Positions 7,345 through 16,243 of a DNA stretch of 27,541 bases are shown piece by piece. The DNA comes from DAOTYH01 sp034435015 (GTDB taxonomy: Bacteria > Chloroflexota > Anaerolineae > Aggregatilineales > UBA3940): contig DAOTYH010000064.1 of the NCBI GenBank assembly GCA_034435015.1, positions 1 to 27,541 on the forward strand, written 5' to 3'. Numbering within the stretch: the stretch's first letter is position 1; each line of letters opens with the position of its first letter. The notes under the pieces were generated by a model that was not told where the DNA came from, made no database searches, and saw only the letters and a list, made by a program, of their open reading frames with translations. Made by a program: the position numbers and the translations under genes.

Positions 7345-8985
7345 TTATCTCACCTGCACTGCCCCGATCAAGTAGCGCCCCTGAGCGTCCCGGCCCTCAA
7401 TAGCCAGCGTCAGGACGGGCTGGCCGCCAGCCGGGTCAACAAAAGCCAAACGCAGATCATAGGCCCCTGCCCTCAGGCCGGAAGGGAGGGGCATACTGCC
7501 TTCTAGAACGGCTGGACTACCGGGCAGCCATGTACGGATGTCGGCCTCGACGGTATAGCTGGAGCGTACCGCCCCCTGCGCATCAGTCAGCAACAAAACG
7601 AGGGGATAGGTCACATAGGGAGGAGCAACGCCGATATTTTCCCAGACCATTCTGAAAGAGAGCGCTTCGCCGGCGGCCAGCTCTGAAGTGTAGGTCATCT
7701 CGCGCAACACTAGACGATACCCCACATTCTCCAGCATATCCTCGATCAGTCTGTCATCCCCCTGACCGCTCAGGTTGTCGTGCACAAACGAGGCGTGCAT
7801 CTCCCGCGCAAAGTCACGGGCACTGGCCAGCGCCTCCGGTGTGTAGGCCTCTGAGTCAAGCTCAAACACGATAGGGACGCGCGTCCATATCTGCTGAACC
7901 AGCGAGCCGATCTGCTGACGATAATATCGCTGGTGTCCTTCTGAGCCAAGCGCATCGTGCCGGATGCCGACGTCCTGCCGGCGCTCCAGCGCGTAGAGCG
8001 TTGAGTCTTGAAACCACGGCGTATAGGGCATGATGAGCTGAGTACGCTGAAAGCCGGTATAGCTGTAGGTCACCTGAATGACCTGCCCGTCCGGCTGAGT
8101 GCAGGGGCGGGTTGCCTGTCCGCCCAGATACATATCGAGGATGCGGCGGCGGGCATGCCAGTCGAGACTGCCGGGTGTCAGGTCATACTGGTCCGAGTTC
8201 CACTCGGCGTAGTAACCATAAGAGCCGATGTCAATGAACGCCACATCCGGGTCGCCGTCGTATTTTTGGCGCATCGCTTCGATGAAACGGGCGTGTGCGT
8301 CCAGAAACCGGCAATCCGAGTAGACCGGCTCGGAGCCGCCACTGCCATAGAAGACCTGTACCCCCTGATCCAACAGCCACTGCGGGGTGACATTGCCCTC
8401 TCCCCACGGCGGGGGCCGTGAAGTCCGCACACGGAAGCTGATCTGCCCGCCGACTGCCAGCATCTGCTGGCGCAGGGTCTCAATGAGGCCCCAGTCGTAC
8501 ACCCCTTCCGCCGGGTTGAGGTCGCGCCAGTCCACGCGGATATAGCCTACTGTCTCCGGGAAGCGCCGATTGGGGCGCTGAGTATCCTGCCAGCCCATGT
8601 AAGGGTTGGGAATATACCCTTCAATGACAGCCGGCTGAACGGTTCGGACAGGGCGCGTCGAAGGGGAGGCGGGTGGCGGGTCGGTCGGGGATGGTGCAGG
8701 CGTCAGGGTAGGAGCAGGCACAGCGGTCGGCGGGATCAGCGTCGGGCTGGCAGTAGAAAAGGGCGTCACAGTAGGGAGCGGCGAAGGAATCGGCGGAGGG
8801 GTCGGGCTGGCAACAGCCGGCGGCGCAGCCTCCTGAGTCCCTCCACAGCCGCTCAACAGCAGGAGGGCAGTCAGCACAACGAAGGCCCTCAGCCTGATAT
8901 GCTCTCCTAAAACAACCTGTCGGGTTAAAGACAAAGCCCGCTGAGCAGGGCGGGCTTTGTCTGCTATGCAGGTAAACGGTTTCAT
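7345..8985 (-). CDS. DUF4832-type lipoprotein (glycoside-hydrolase-like)
   Basis: 546 residues if read from ATG 8985, which overlaps the BcsB-like stop as ATGA. A terminator-like hairpin lies over codons 9-20. The lipoprotein signal (AFVVLTALLLLSGC, lipobox Cys at residue 47) begins well inside, with AGGAG near 8903. The true start may therefore be near 8892-8898 at an unusual codon (CTG or ATC); I could not fix it. After the Cys comes a Pro/Thr/Ser linker (51-113), then a domain starting IEGYIPNPYMGWQD, with VGYIRVDWRDLNPAEGVYDW, characteristic of DUF4832/DUF4874 proteins related to TIM-barrel glycoside hydrolases. The C-terminal part (about 430-546) looks like a beta-sandwich. It is probably an extracellular glycan-acting or glycan-binding protein, last gene of the polysaccharide operon. 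Enzymatic activity is unproven. Confidence 0.8.
   Translation of the reverse strand: MKPFTCIADKARPAQRALSLTRQVVLGEHIRLRAFVVLTALLLLSGCGGTQEAAPPAVASPTPPPIPSPLPTVTPFSTASPTLIPPTAVPAPTLTPAPSPTDPPPASPSTRPVRTVQPAVIEGYIPNPYMGWQDTQRPNRRFPETVGYIRVDWRDLNPAEGVYDWGLIETLRQQMLAVGGQISFRVRTSRPPPWGEGNVTPQWLLDQGVQVFYGSGGSEPVYSDCRFLDAHARFIEAMRQKYDGDPDVAFIDIGSYGYYAEWNSDQYDLTPGSLDWHARRRILDMYLGGQATRPCTQPDGQVIQVTYSYTGFQRTQLIMPYTPWFQDSTLYALERRQDVGIRHDALGSEGHQRYYRQQIGSLVQQIWTRVPIVFELDSEAYTPEALASARDFAREMHASFVHDNLSGQGDDRLIEDMLENVGYRLVLREMTYTSELAAGEALSFRMVWENIGVAPPYVTYPLVLLLTDAQGAVRSSYTVEADIRTWLPGSPAVLEGSMPLPSGLRAGAYDLRLAFVDPAGGQPVLTLAIEGRDAQGRYLIGAVQVR
8930..8961 (-). terminator. Terminator-like hairpin after the BcsB-like gene
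   Basis: On the minus strand: GACAAAGCCCGC, 8-nt loop, GCGGGCTTTGTC, then TTTAA. The perfect 12-bp stem begins 20 nt after the BcsB-like stop. It falls inside the longest frame of the DUF4832 gene, arguing for a later start of that gene or for attenuation between the two. Confidence 0.65.
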
Positions 8986-11372
8986 TTGCCAGTCTGTGTT
9001 CTATTCCGGCGTGAAGTGATGATAATCCCTGCCGCCGTCACAACAACGCCGAGGCCGACCAGCGCGATGACAGCAATGGTGACAAAAGCGGGCCGCTCGA
9101 TCCCGTGTGCGGCATACTGGTCAGGCACTGCGGCTGACGGGTCCAGAGTGGGCGGCGGGGTCATGGTCATCGGAAGGATGGGTGTACCTTCAACGGTCGG
9201 GACAACCGTGCCCAGCGCGGCAACCACCGCTCCGAGTGACTGTTCCCGCAAATCGATCACCTCGATCTGATCGCCCAGCACAAAGGCAATATGCCCTCCC
9301 AGTATATAGAAGAGGGTATCATCACTCAGAGCTTGAAGCAGCCAGTTCTCGCCTTCCTGAGTCGTGCCTGTGAGGGCCAAGACAACCCGGTTGGGGTTCC
9401 AAGGAGAAGGGAAGAACTGGAAGATGCCGATGCTGAAGTCATCCGGCAGACGGTAGATGACTTGTCCGATGACCGGCTGGAGACGATCCTCGCCGGCGAC
9501 GAACGGCTGGGGCAGGCTGTCATTAAGGGAGGCAAGCAAGGGATTGGCAGACGGCCGGCCAACGACAATCAGATGGTAATCAGCCAGTTGGGCTGTATCC
9601 GTGATGGGGCCGCGCGAGGCCCGCGGCATGAAGCCCGGCCCGCCCGCCACACTGCCCAGCCGCCACGCGAGGGTAAGCATCCCGCGGATTTCCTCAAGCG
9701 TCGGCTCAGCAGGGAGCGAGAACCACACATCACCCAGATCGTGGCGGGACGCAAAGGCGGTCAGCGGGTCCTCGACCGGCAGATTCGTACTGCCATCTAC
9801 TTCGACGTGTGGAAGGTAAACTACACTGGAACTCATGACCCGCGTCCACGCGGCTGGCGAGTCAGGCGGGGCGCAGATGTCCGCCAGATGGTTGGTCACC
9901 TCGAAGCTTATCCGGTTGCGCTCGCCGGGGCGGAAGTCGCCGGGCGGAAGCTGAATAACAACCTGAGCCTCGCTGGTGCTCTGGGCATCCAGGGGGGCAC
10001 TGCCGACCGGCTCGCCGTTCAGTTCGACCGTCAGGACGGATGTCTCAGGGTCAAGGGCCGCCGAGTGGACATAATGGAGGGTCAGGGCAGCGCCGCTCTC
10101 GATTGCCCAGCTTGACGGCACGAAGAAAGTCACAGACTTCCTGAAAGTGCTGACACCAGTGAAAACCGCATCCGTGAAGCCCTGATCAGCCAGCGTGAAG
10201 GTCTCTGAGATGCTGGAGGGAAGCACCGGCGCCTCGTTGTAATCTTGTATCAGCACGAGGCGGCCTGAGAATCCATAACGCGGACGGGCCGCTGAGAGGG
10301 CGCGTGCCGCCCGGCTTACTGCACGGTCCGAGTTGCCGGTGACGATCAGATAGACCTGTTCAGGGTCAGCCTCGGAGACCATCTCCTGCAGGACGCCGTC
10401 TTCGGCGGCAATGGGCGCCCCGGCCTGATCCAGTATGACTCCCTCACGCGAGAGAGTAGTAGGCAGGCGGTTGCGGCGGTAAAGGTCAGCCAGCATCGCA
10501 TTGGCGCCGGGCTGTCCTACAATGATCACCCCCCGGTTAACCATCTGGGCAAAAGTGACCTGCGAGGCCGCAGCCACCTCAACCCGCGTCACACCGAAGG
10601 TCAGGTCGCCGATGACAGCCGCGATCCCTGCCGCCGCCGAGAGGTCAGTGTCATTGGGCACATCCGGAAGCACGATCAACACGGGCTGTCCTGACAGCGG
10701 GTTCTGGATAACAGGGCGGGGGAAGTCTGCCAGATCAAGTTCCAGCGGCAGGGTAGAGTATTTGATGCGCAGGAAGGAAGAGTTGTGAATCACAATGCGC
10801 ATGGGAGGCACCTGCATACAGCGCCTGCCCACATCAAACCAGAAGGTGAGCGAGTGAAAACTGCTGGACGGATTCAGGTTGATCAAGTCCGCCGGAATGG
10901 GCACGCGAATAACCTGGTTACGTCCGGGGGCTACCTGAAGTGATGAGACCAGCAGGCCGTCGAAGTAGGTGGTAAAAGAGGGCACAAAGGGCTGTTCACC
11001 AGGGGCAGGGGTGCTAAGCGCACCGCCCTCCATGATCATGTCGTACTGGATTTCAATATAGCTGGTGTCTGCTCCCCCTTCGATCTTCCATCGGTATGGA
11101 AGCTCAAAGCTGAACTCGAACTGAGAGCTTGGTGAGGTCAACACGATCTGCTGTTGACCTAACTGTTGAAAGGTGACCTGTGCTACATCAGGCGCAGAAG
11201 GGATGGAAACAGGTGTAGAAGTCGGCAGGGGGGTTGCAGTAGGAGGCCCCTGAGGTGAAGGAGCGGGGGTAGCCGTTTGAGCATAACCGGGCAGTATGCC
11301 TACCGTCAACACACTGACCAGCACAATGACAAGACTCCCTAGCAATAAAGGCTTACGAACATTTGAAATCAT
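8982..11372 (-). CDS. BcsB-like (cellulose synthase regulatory subunit family) extracytoplasmic protein
   Basis: 796 residues. Signal peptide 1-31 (LVSVLTVGILPGYAQ), Pro/Thr-rich linker (32-58), a large extracytoplasmic region, one C-terminal transmembrane helix (about 762-785) and a basic tail (SRRNRTQTGK). The body has the BcsB pattern: carbohydrate-binding-like beta domains with VLTVELNGEPVGSAPLD, then PPGDFRPGERNRISFEVT and a conserved Cys/Trp region (ICAPPDSPAAWTRV), alternating with alpha/beta domains (ITDTAQLADYHLIVVGRPSANPLLASL). In cellulose systems BcsB guides the nascent glucan after BcsA extrudes it. No BcsA or PilZ synthase gene is in this window; the neighbours are Wzx/Wzy-type genes, so it may serve another polymer. 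It starts 13 nt after the flippase gene, so it is in the same operon. Confidence 0.85.
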   Translation of the reverse strand: MISNVRKPLLLGSLVIVLVSVLTVGILPGYAQTATPAPSPQGPPTATPLPTSTPVSIPSAPDVAQVTFQQLGQQQIVLTSPSSQFEFSFELPYRWKIEGGADTSYIEIQYDMIMEGGALSTPAPGEQPFVPSFTTYFDGLLVSSLQVAPGRNQVIRVPIPADLINLNPSSSFHSLTFWFDVGRRCMQVPPMRIVIHNSSFLRIKYSTLPLELDLADFPRPVIQNPLSGQPVLIVLPDVPNDTDLSAAAGIAAVIGDLTFGVTRVEVAAASQVTFAQMVNRGVIIVGQPGANAMLADLYRRNRLPTTLSREGVILDQAGAPIAAEDGVLQEMVSEADPEQVYLIVTGNSDRAVSRAARALSAARPRYGFSGRLVLIQDYNEAPVLPSSISETFTLADQGFTDAVFTGVSTFRKSVTFFVPSSWAIESGAALTLHYVHSAALDPETSVLTVELNGEPVGSAPLDAQSTSEAQVVIQLPPGDFRPGERNRISFEVTNHLADICAPPDSPAAWTRVMSSSVVYLPHVEVDGSTNLPVEDPLTAFASRHDLGDVWFSLPAEPTLEEIRGMLTLAWRLGSVAGGPGFMPRASRGPITDTAQLADYHLIVVGRPSANPLLASLNDSLPQPFVAGEDRLQPVIGQVIYRLPDDFSIGIFQFFPSPWNPNRVVLALTGTTQEGENWLLQALSDDTLFYILGGHIAFVLGDQIEVIDLREQSLGAVVAALGTVVPTVEGTPILPMTMTPPPTLDPSAAVPDQYAAHGIERPAFVTIAVIALVGLGVVVTAAGIIITSRRNRTQTGK

Positions 11373-11385
11373 GACGACTCTCCCC

Positions 11386-12891
11386 CTATTGATTCTCGGC
11401 TAAAGCTTTGCTCTCCCTGCCGGCTGGTCCTGAAATGCCAAGGACACGGACTACTTTCAGCAGTGTGTCCCGTTCTACCAGCCACAGCACACCCAGATAA
11501 CCTCCGGCGCCTGCCGCGACGGCCACGAGCAACTGCCACAGCGGAGCAAGGCCGGCGGTCAGGTAGAGGCTCACAATGACCAGTACAGACAAAACCAGCC
11601 CTCCCAGAAATGAGGGCTTCAACTCTCCCAGAATGTCCCACAGGTTGACTTTGACAAAGCGGGTCGCGACGGCAATACGGACAAACATGTAAATGAAGCT
11701 CACCGTGAGGTGGCCAAAGGCAACGCCTACCAGCCCAAAGTTTGAGCCAAGGATCAGGGCAGGCGCCAGCGTAGACAGGTAAGCGATGCTGAGCTTGACT
11801 AAGATGTCGGGGCGTCCTACCGCTTTGTAGACATCCCCAACGTTGAACCCGATTGAGGTAAACAAGGCAAAAATGGCCAGCACACGCAGAACGGGGATGG
11901 TTTCCAGCCACTGAGGGCCAAACACAACCCGCACAATCGGGTCGGCGGCCAGAAACAACCCCAAGCAGATGGGCACAGCAAGTATCTCCGTGAAGCGGAT
12001 GGTTGCCAGAAAGCCCCTCCGTAAGATGTCCGGCTGATCCTGCACAGTGGAGTAGGCCGGGAAGATGACACTGGCCATGACCCACAACAGGCTGATCACC
12101 AGCATCTCTGGCAACCGATAAGCCAGCGTGTAGATGCCCAGCGGGGCTTCTCCAAAGCGGCGGCCAATGATCAGATAATCGAGGTTATCTTCAATAACGG
12201 TGAAAACCTGAATGACGATCAGCGACATCCCAAACTTGAGGAGGCCAAAAGCCAGCTTGGAGTTGATCAGCAGGCGTGGCCGCCATGGGTACACCACCCA
12301 TGCGATCAACACGCCAATAACCACCCCTGCCAGTTGGCCGATCACCAGCGCCCAAGCGCCCATGCCCGCCAGCGCACAGCCGATAGACACAACCCCCTTG
12401 ATCACTGAACGCCCTATATCGGGGATCAGTTTGCGGCGGAAGTCAAGCTGGCGTTGAAGCATCACAATATGCACCGACCCCAGCGCGTTGATGGCAAAGG
12501 TCAGCCCCAGCGCACGCAACAACGGAATGACCAGCGGCTGTCGGAAGTAGGCGGCCACCAGCGGGGCGATGGCTACGGATGCCAGTGTCAGGACCACCCC
12601 CAGTATCAGGTTGAGGGTGAAGACCGTATTAGAAGCCTCTTCAATGTCATCCCGCCGCTGGATGAGGGCATCCCCCAGCCCTAAGTCTTTGAGTACAGAC
12701 AGGTAGTTGACGGCCAGTGTCGCCAGAGCCACCAGACCAAAATCATCCGGTGAGAGAAGCCGCGCCAGAATGGCGGTGGTGATGAATACCAGAAACTTGC
12801 CCAGACCAAACGAGGCATAATTCCAGAAGACAGCGCGGGCTGTCCTGCGGGCCATCTGCTGGCCGCCCAGCGTGGGGACTTCCGTGTTCAT
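11386..12891 (-). CDS. Polysaccharide flippase, Wzx/MOP superfamily
   Basis: 501 residues with about 14 hydrophobic segments. The N-terminal signature ARAVFWNYASFGLGKFLVFI, ILARLLSPDDFGLVALATL and DLGLGDALIQRRD is typical of the oligosaccharide flippase (Wzx/MviN-like, PF13440/PF01943) group. These proteins move undecaprenyl-linked oligosaccharide units from the inner to the outer face of the membrane. ATG 12891 overlaps the stop of the Wzy-like gene as ATGA; an internal ATG at 12855 is less likely because it would lose this coupling. Good length for the family. The pair with the Wzy-like gene defines a Wzx/Wzy-dependent pathway. Confidence 0.92.
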   Translation of the reverse strand: MNTEVPTLGGQQMARRTARAVFWNYASFGLGKFLVFITTAILARLLSPDDFGLVALATLAVNYLSVLKDLGLGDALIQRRDDIEEASNTVFTLNLILGVVLTLASVAIAPLVAAYFRQPLVIPLLRALGLTFAINALGSVHIVMLQRQLDFRRKLIPDIGRSVIKGVVSIGCALAGMGAWALVIGQLAGVVIGVLIAWVVYPWRPRLLINSKLAFGLLKFGMSLIVIQVFTVIEDNLDYLIIGRRFGEAPLGIYTLAYRLPEMLVISLLWVMASVIFPAYSTVQDQPDILRRGFLATIRFTEILAVPICLGLFLAADPIVRVVFGPQWLETIPVLRVLAIFALFTSIGFNVGDVYKAVGRPDILVKLSIAYLSTLAPALILGSNFGLVGVAFGHLTVSFIYMFVRIAVATRFVKVNLWDILGELKPSFLGGLVLSVLVIVSLYLTAGLAPLWQLLVAVAAGAGGYLGVLWLVERDTLLKVVRVLGISGPAGRESKALAENQ

Positions 12892-14393
12892 GCGACAGCC
12901 CCTCCTGCTGTCACTGAGGCCGCTCGTTGCCGCTCTTGAGCCGCTTCATCGGTGATATAGATCATGGCAATTGTCAAAGCGATCAACAGCCATAGATAGC
13001 GGATGTAGTCGCTGTGCAGGAAGATACTGGTGATCAGGTAAGACGTGAGGGCACGCTGGAAGGCCATGATCCAACTATGCCAGTCTGGGTCCTTGAGTAT
13101 GTCTTTGGCCTTGCGTCTGGCGCTGAGGATTCCGGCAAACAGGGCTACCAGCGTGGAAGTCAGTGCGATAACTCCAACAAGACCCGTCTCTGCCGCCGCT
13201 TCGATGTAAAGGGAGTGGGCATTCCGTTCAGTCAGCCGATCCTCCAGGCCCAGCAGGCTGGCATAATCCTGATAATGGTTGAGATAGTTACCCGCCCCTA
13301 CGCCCAGAAAGGGATGCGAGCCAAACATCAGCAAGCCGGCCTGCATCTCACTGGTACGCCCCCGGATGGAGGAGTCCGACCGCAGGGAGGATTGATCCGT
13401 GAGGTCTACCTCAAAGATACTGCTGATCCGCTGGGTGTACCCTGCCGGTAAGACCAGCATCAGAATAGCCGCTGAGAGGCCGACCAGCATCAGCCACGAG
13501 AACTTGATATGGCGTTCAATGGCGATCAGAAGCAGGACAATGGCCATCGCCACGAAAGCGCCCCGGCTGTATGTGTTCATGACCGTGATGATGATCAACA
13601 GGCCGATCACCGCGGCTGTTACCCTGAGGAAGAGCTTTTTCTCATCCAGCGCACGGTACACTGCCAGAGGCAGGACAGCGGCCATCATCTGGCCGTAATA
13701 GTTCGGGTCGTCAATCGGGCCGGTCAGACGCCCGCTGGTCAGCTCCCGGACGACCTCCTGCTCGCTGATCTTGGCAAATCCTAGGAAAGTCTGCTGGTAG
13801 TCGCCGGTGACAGACTGATAAGTCCCCATAGCCGCCAGCACCCCTGCTGACAGAAGGAGCAGCCAGGCCGCCCGTTTCCAGTAAAGCTGGTTCTTGAGAG
13901 AGAAAACAAAGCACAGCACAATGACGAAGTCTTTGGCGAAGTCAATTACCTTGTTGGTAGCCCGCTGTTGATTCTCCGCCACAAACAGCGAAAGCAGCCA
14001 CGAGATACCAATCGTCAGGAAGAGCAGTTCTAGATGCCTGAGTTTGGGCCGTTCCCGCTTCAAGAGGATGTTGGCCAGAATGCTGACAGCGACCAGAGCC
14101 ACCAGCGGTTTGTTGATACTGGGAAATCCGAGGTATTTCAACACATCCGAGAGGCTGGTGAAGACGGAGACCGTCAACACATAAGCCCCTACCTCTGGCC
14201 GGATTGAGATCAGCACTGCCAGCCCCAGAGCCGCCGCCCCTCCGCCAAGGTAGAGGGGCAGGTCTGTATCGCTGAACCCGATCCCCACTACCAGCAGAGC
14301 GGCCACCAACGCCAGGCTGATCGCCAGACTGGCAAGGGTAGCCTGAAGGGGGCTAAGCTTTGGAATGTGCAGGCCGTCTAACAGTCTTTGCAT
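12888..14393 (-). CDS. O-antigen ligase / Wzy-type polysaccharide polymerase
   Basis: 501 residues with about 12 membrane segments. Diagnostic parts are YSRGAFVAMAIVLLLIA, a large extracytoplasmic loop (about 320-400) containing GSHPFLGVGAGNYLNHYQ, and NAHSLYIEAAAETGLVGV, the His-containing motif of the O-antigen ligase/polymerase family (PF04932). It either polymerises flipped repeat units or ligates chains to an acceptor; family sequence alone does not separate the two. Because Wzx and Wzz neighbours are present, polymerase is the better guess. It starts 11 nt after the Wzz gene and overlaps the flippase gene by 4 nt, all in one minus-strand operon. Confidence 0.9.
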   Translation of the reverse strand: MQRLLDGLHIPKLSPLQATLASLAISLALVAALLVVGIGFSDTDLPLYLGGGAAALGLAVLISIRPEVGAYVLTVSVFTSLSDVLKYLGFPSINKPLVALVAVSILANILLKRERPKLRHLELLFLTIGISWLLSLFVAENQQRATNKVIDFAKDFVIVLCFVFSLKNQLYWKRAAWLLLLSAGVLAAMGTYQSVTGDYQQTFLGFAKISEQEVVRELTSGRLTGPIDDPNYYGQMMAAVLPLAVYRALDEKKLFLRVTAAVIGLLIIITVMNTYSRGAFVAMAIVLLLIAIERHIKFSWLMLVGLSAAILMLVLPAGYTQRISSIFEVDLTDQSSLRSDSSIRGRTSEMQAGLLMFGSHPFLGVGAGNYLNHYQDYASLLGLEDRLTERNAHSLYIEAAAETGLVGVIALTSTLVALFAGILSARRKAKDILKDPDWHSWIMAFQRALTSYLITSIFLHSDYIRYLWLLIALTIAMIYITDEAAQERQRAASVTAGGAVA

Positions 14394-14404
14394 CCCTCAG
14401 CTCC

Positions 14405-15061
14405 TCACGAGGCAGGGCGGTCTTCCAGCACAGCGGTTGCTTCTGGTGCTGGGGTAGCGGCTGAAGCCCGTTGTTCAGTCAGCGCCATACGCAGGAAGAC
14501 AGCGGCGACACCTCCCATCAAACCGATGATTGCCCCGTAGCCCACATTCACGGAATGGACCGGCGCAATAGGCTCTTCCGGAACGACGGCGGGATCAAGC
14601 AGGCGAAGGATATAAATCTCCTGAAGGGAGGCAACATAATCAATGCCTTGAGTGCTCATGGCGTTGGCCAGATCAGTGGTCAGGTTGGGGTTAGGACCCT
14701 GCACCGTCAACTGCATGACACTGGAATCGGGCAGAACGACGCAGGTGGCCGTGTAATCTGCAAGCACAGTGGTAGGCAGGCCCAGAGAGGTTACGCCGGC
14801 TTCAGCGATGGCCCTGCTTTCCAGAATATCGCAGTAGGTGGCTACCAGCCCGCTTCGCCCGGCCAGTGTGTCCAAGCCGCTGATCGTGTCCCCCACATCC
14901 GGGATATGCCGGCTTGTCTGGGTGACAAGCGTGGCTGTTGCCTCATAAGTGGGTTGTTGCGAGAAGCTATAGGCGATGGCCGCGCCGGTGCTGAGCAACA
15001 GCACGGACAGCACGATCCACCATCCCTCTAAGAGACTACGCAGATACCTTTGAATTTCCAT
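14405..15061 (-). CDS. Wzz-type chain-length determinant protein
   Basis: 218 residues. The N-terminal MEIQRYLRSLLEGWWIVLSV followed by a membrane helix (about 17-34) and QQPTYEATATLVTQ is the classic Wzz start. A central periplasmic-type domain is followed by EEPIAPVHSVNVGYGAIIG leading into the second helix (about 172-192), with the usual Pro-rich segment before it. The cytoplasmic tail is short and has no Walker motifs, so this is a polysaccharide co-polymerase without an attached tyrosine kinase domain. Wzz proteins control polymer chain length together with Wzy, whose gene follows 11 nt later. A 120-bp gap separates it from the upstream glycosyltransferase gene, so a second promoter there is possible, but I see no strong match. 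Confidence 0.9.
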   Translation of the reverse strand: MEIQRYLRSLLEGWWIVLSVLLLSTGAAIAYSFSQQPTYEATATLVTQTSRHIPDVGDTISGLDTLAGRSGLVATYCDILESRAIAEAGVTSLGLPTTVLADYTATCVVLPDSSVMQLTVQGPNPNLTTDLANAMSTQGIDYVASLQEIYILRLLDPAVVPEEPIAPVHSVNVGYGAIIGLMGGVAAVFLRMALTEQRASAATPAPEATAVLEDRPAS

Positions 15062-15181
15062 ATCTCTTCCATCTACTCGTCAATTGCGCTAATTAGATTG
15101 CTTTAGTCGTATAAAATCCTAAGGAGTATACTATGAAAGTCAGCAAAGCAAAACCTGCCGCCGTTTTTCCTTGTGCCCTCC

Positions 15182-16243
15182 TCAGCAGTAACCTGCCTCG
15201 TACAACGCCTCATCCAGTATGTCCAGCAGGCAGGCCACATGATTCTCATAGGTGAACTGCTCACGGGCTGTCTGCTGGCCCTTCTGAGCTATGCGGGCTA
15301 CCTCAGCGCGGTTAGCCGGGTCAAAGACCCAACGCAGTTTCCTCACGTAGTCTTCCGCCGAACCATCCACGATCAGCGCTGTTTCCCCATCACGGATGTA
15401 ATCACGAACACCTGTCGTATCAGTCACGAGAGCAGGCTTCCCCAGCCACATCGCGTTGAGATAGGTCTGCTGGCCGACTGAACGGCTCAAACCCTGTTGC
15501 AGTGCGACCACGACCACTGCTGAGGAACTCATCAGCCTCATGTACTCTTCGCGAGGGACTGGACGCGCTGTCACATTAGGGGGAAGGTCATCAAGCGCCT
15601 TCAAACGGTCGGTAGCAATCACAAACTGGCGCTCCGGCATCTGCCGGGCGGCCTCGATCAGGGGAGCATAATTCCGATGGGAGTTGCCCCCCGCAAAGAT
15701 ATAGTCGCCGGCAGGGGGAGGCGGCGTGATGACATCCCGCTCGGTGATGGTGTAGAAAAAGGGGCAATAACGCGTTTTGGCCGCGCTGATGCCCCACGTG
15801 GCCGGAAAGAGTGTCATCTCATCGGTGGACTGGACAGCATAGCGGCGAATGCCCCGATCAGCCAGCCGGACGACGACCTGCTCAATGAGACCGCGCAGGC
15901 CGGGATCGCGCTGCCACATGCAACCCATTATGACAATCACAGGCCGCCATTTTCGGGGCCAGAGTCCGACCCACATGCTGGCCAGCAGTTCCCCGTGCAG
16001 GCGGGTCGAACTCTGGAGTATCAGCGCTTTCTCGCGGTGGACTGCCCTCAGAAGGCGGAACAAGACAGTCAGTTCGTGGCGCAGCGTCGGGTGGTCGGGC
16101 ACTGGCTGTACCAGCGAACGCGCCCGGCTCAGCCAGCGCGGCACCTCCCCGTAGTCCACTGTTGTAGCGAAGGGGATGTTCGTTGTCCTTTCTGGTAGAT
16201 GTTCCATCGTCAATGTTCCCGCTTGGCGTGATATGTCTGTCAA
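15182..16243 (-). CDS. Glycosyltransferase, GT4-like
   Basis: 353 residues. The start is TTG 16243, preceded by GAGGAGAGGAAG at good spacing; the ATG at 16207 has no comparable site. The C-terminal half has the GT-B pattern: DYIFAGGNSHRNYAPLIEAA (nucleotide-domain start), RPVPREEYMRLMSSSAVVVV, then YLNAMWLGKPALVTDTTGVR and DYIRDGETALIVD, equivalent to the donor-binding region of GT4 enzymes, although the usual catalytic EX7E is not clear. The N-terminal half is poorly conserved, as expected for the acceptor domain. It probably adds a sugar to the lipid-linked unit of the polysaccharide. It is the first gene of the minus-strand operon and divergent from the GGDEF-like gene across 331 bp. Confidence 0.85.
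   Translation of the reverse strand: MTDISRQAGTLTMEHLPERTTNIPFATTVDYGEVPRWLSRARSLVQPVPDHPTLRHELTVLFRLLRAVHREKALILQSSTRLHGELLASMWVGLWPRKWRPVIVIMGCMWQRDPGLRGLIEQVVVRLADRGIRRYAVQSTDEMTLFPATWGISAAKTRYCPFFYTITERDVITPPPPAGDYIFAGGNSHRNYAPLIEAARQMPERQFVIATDRLKALDDLPPNVTARPVPREEYMRLMSSSAVVVVALQQGLSRSVGQQTYLNAMWLGKPALVTDTTGVRDYIRDGETALIVDGSAEDYVRKLRWVFDPANRAEVARIAQKGQQTAREQFTYENHVACLLDILDEALYEAGYC

Noticed and set aside
9291..10115. 274-codon plus-strand frame opposite the BcsB-like gene
   Set aside because: Antisense shadow in GC-rich coding DNA; no domain, signal or ribosome site.
15133..15255. 40-codon plus-strand frame (starting MKVSKAKPAAVFP) with a good AAGGAG 6 nt before the ATG and a TATAAA upstream
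   Set aside because: More than half of it is antisense to the 3' end of the glycosyltransferase gene, its composition is not protein-like, and no proper -35 fits. The SD match may be chance, helped by the AGTATACT palindrome. A conservation check would settle it.
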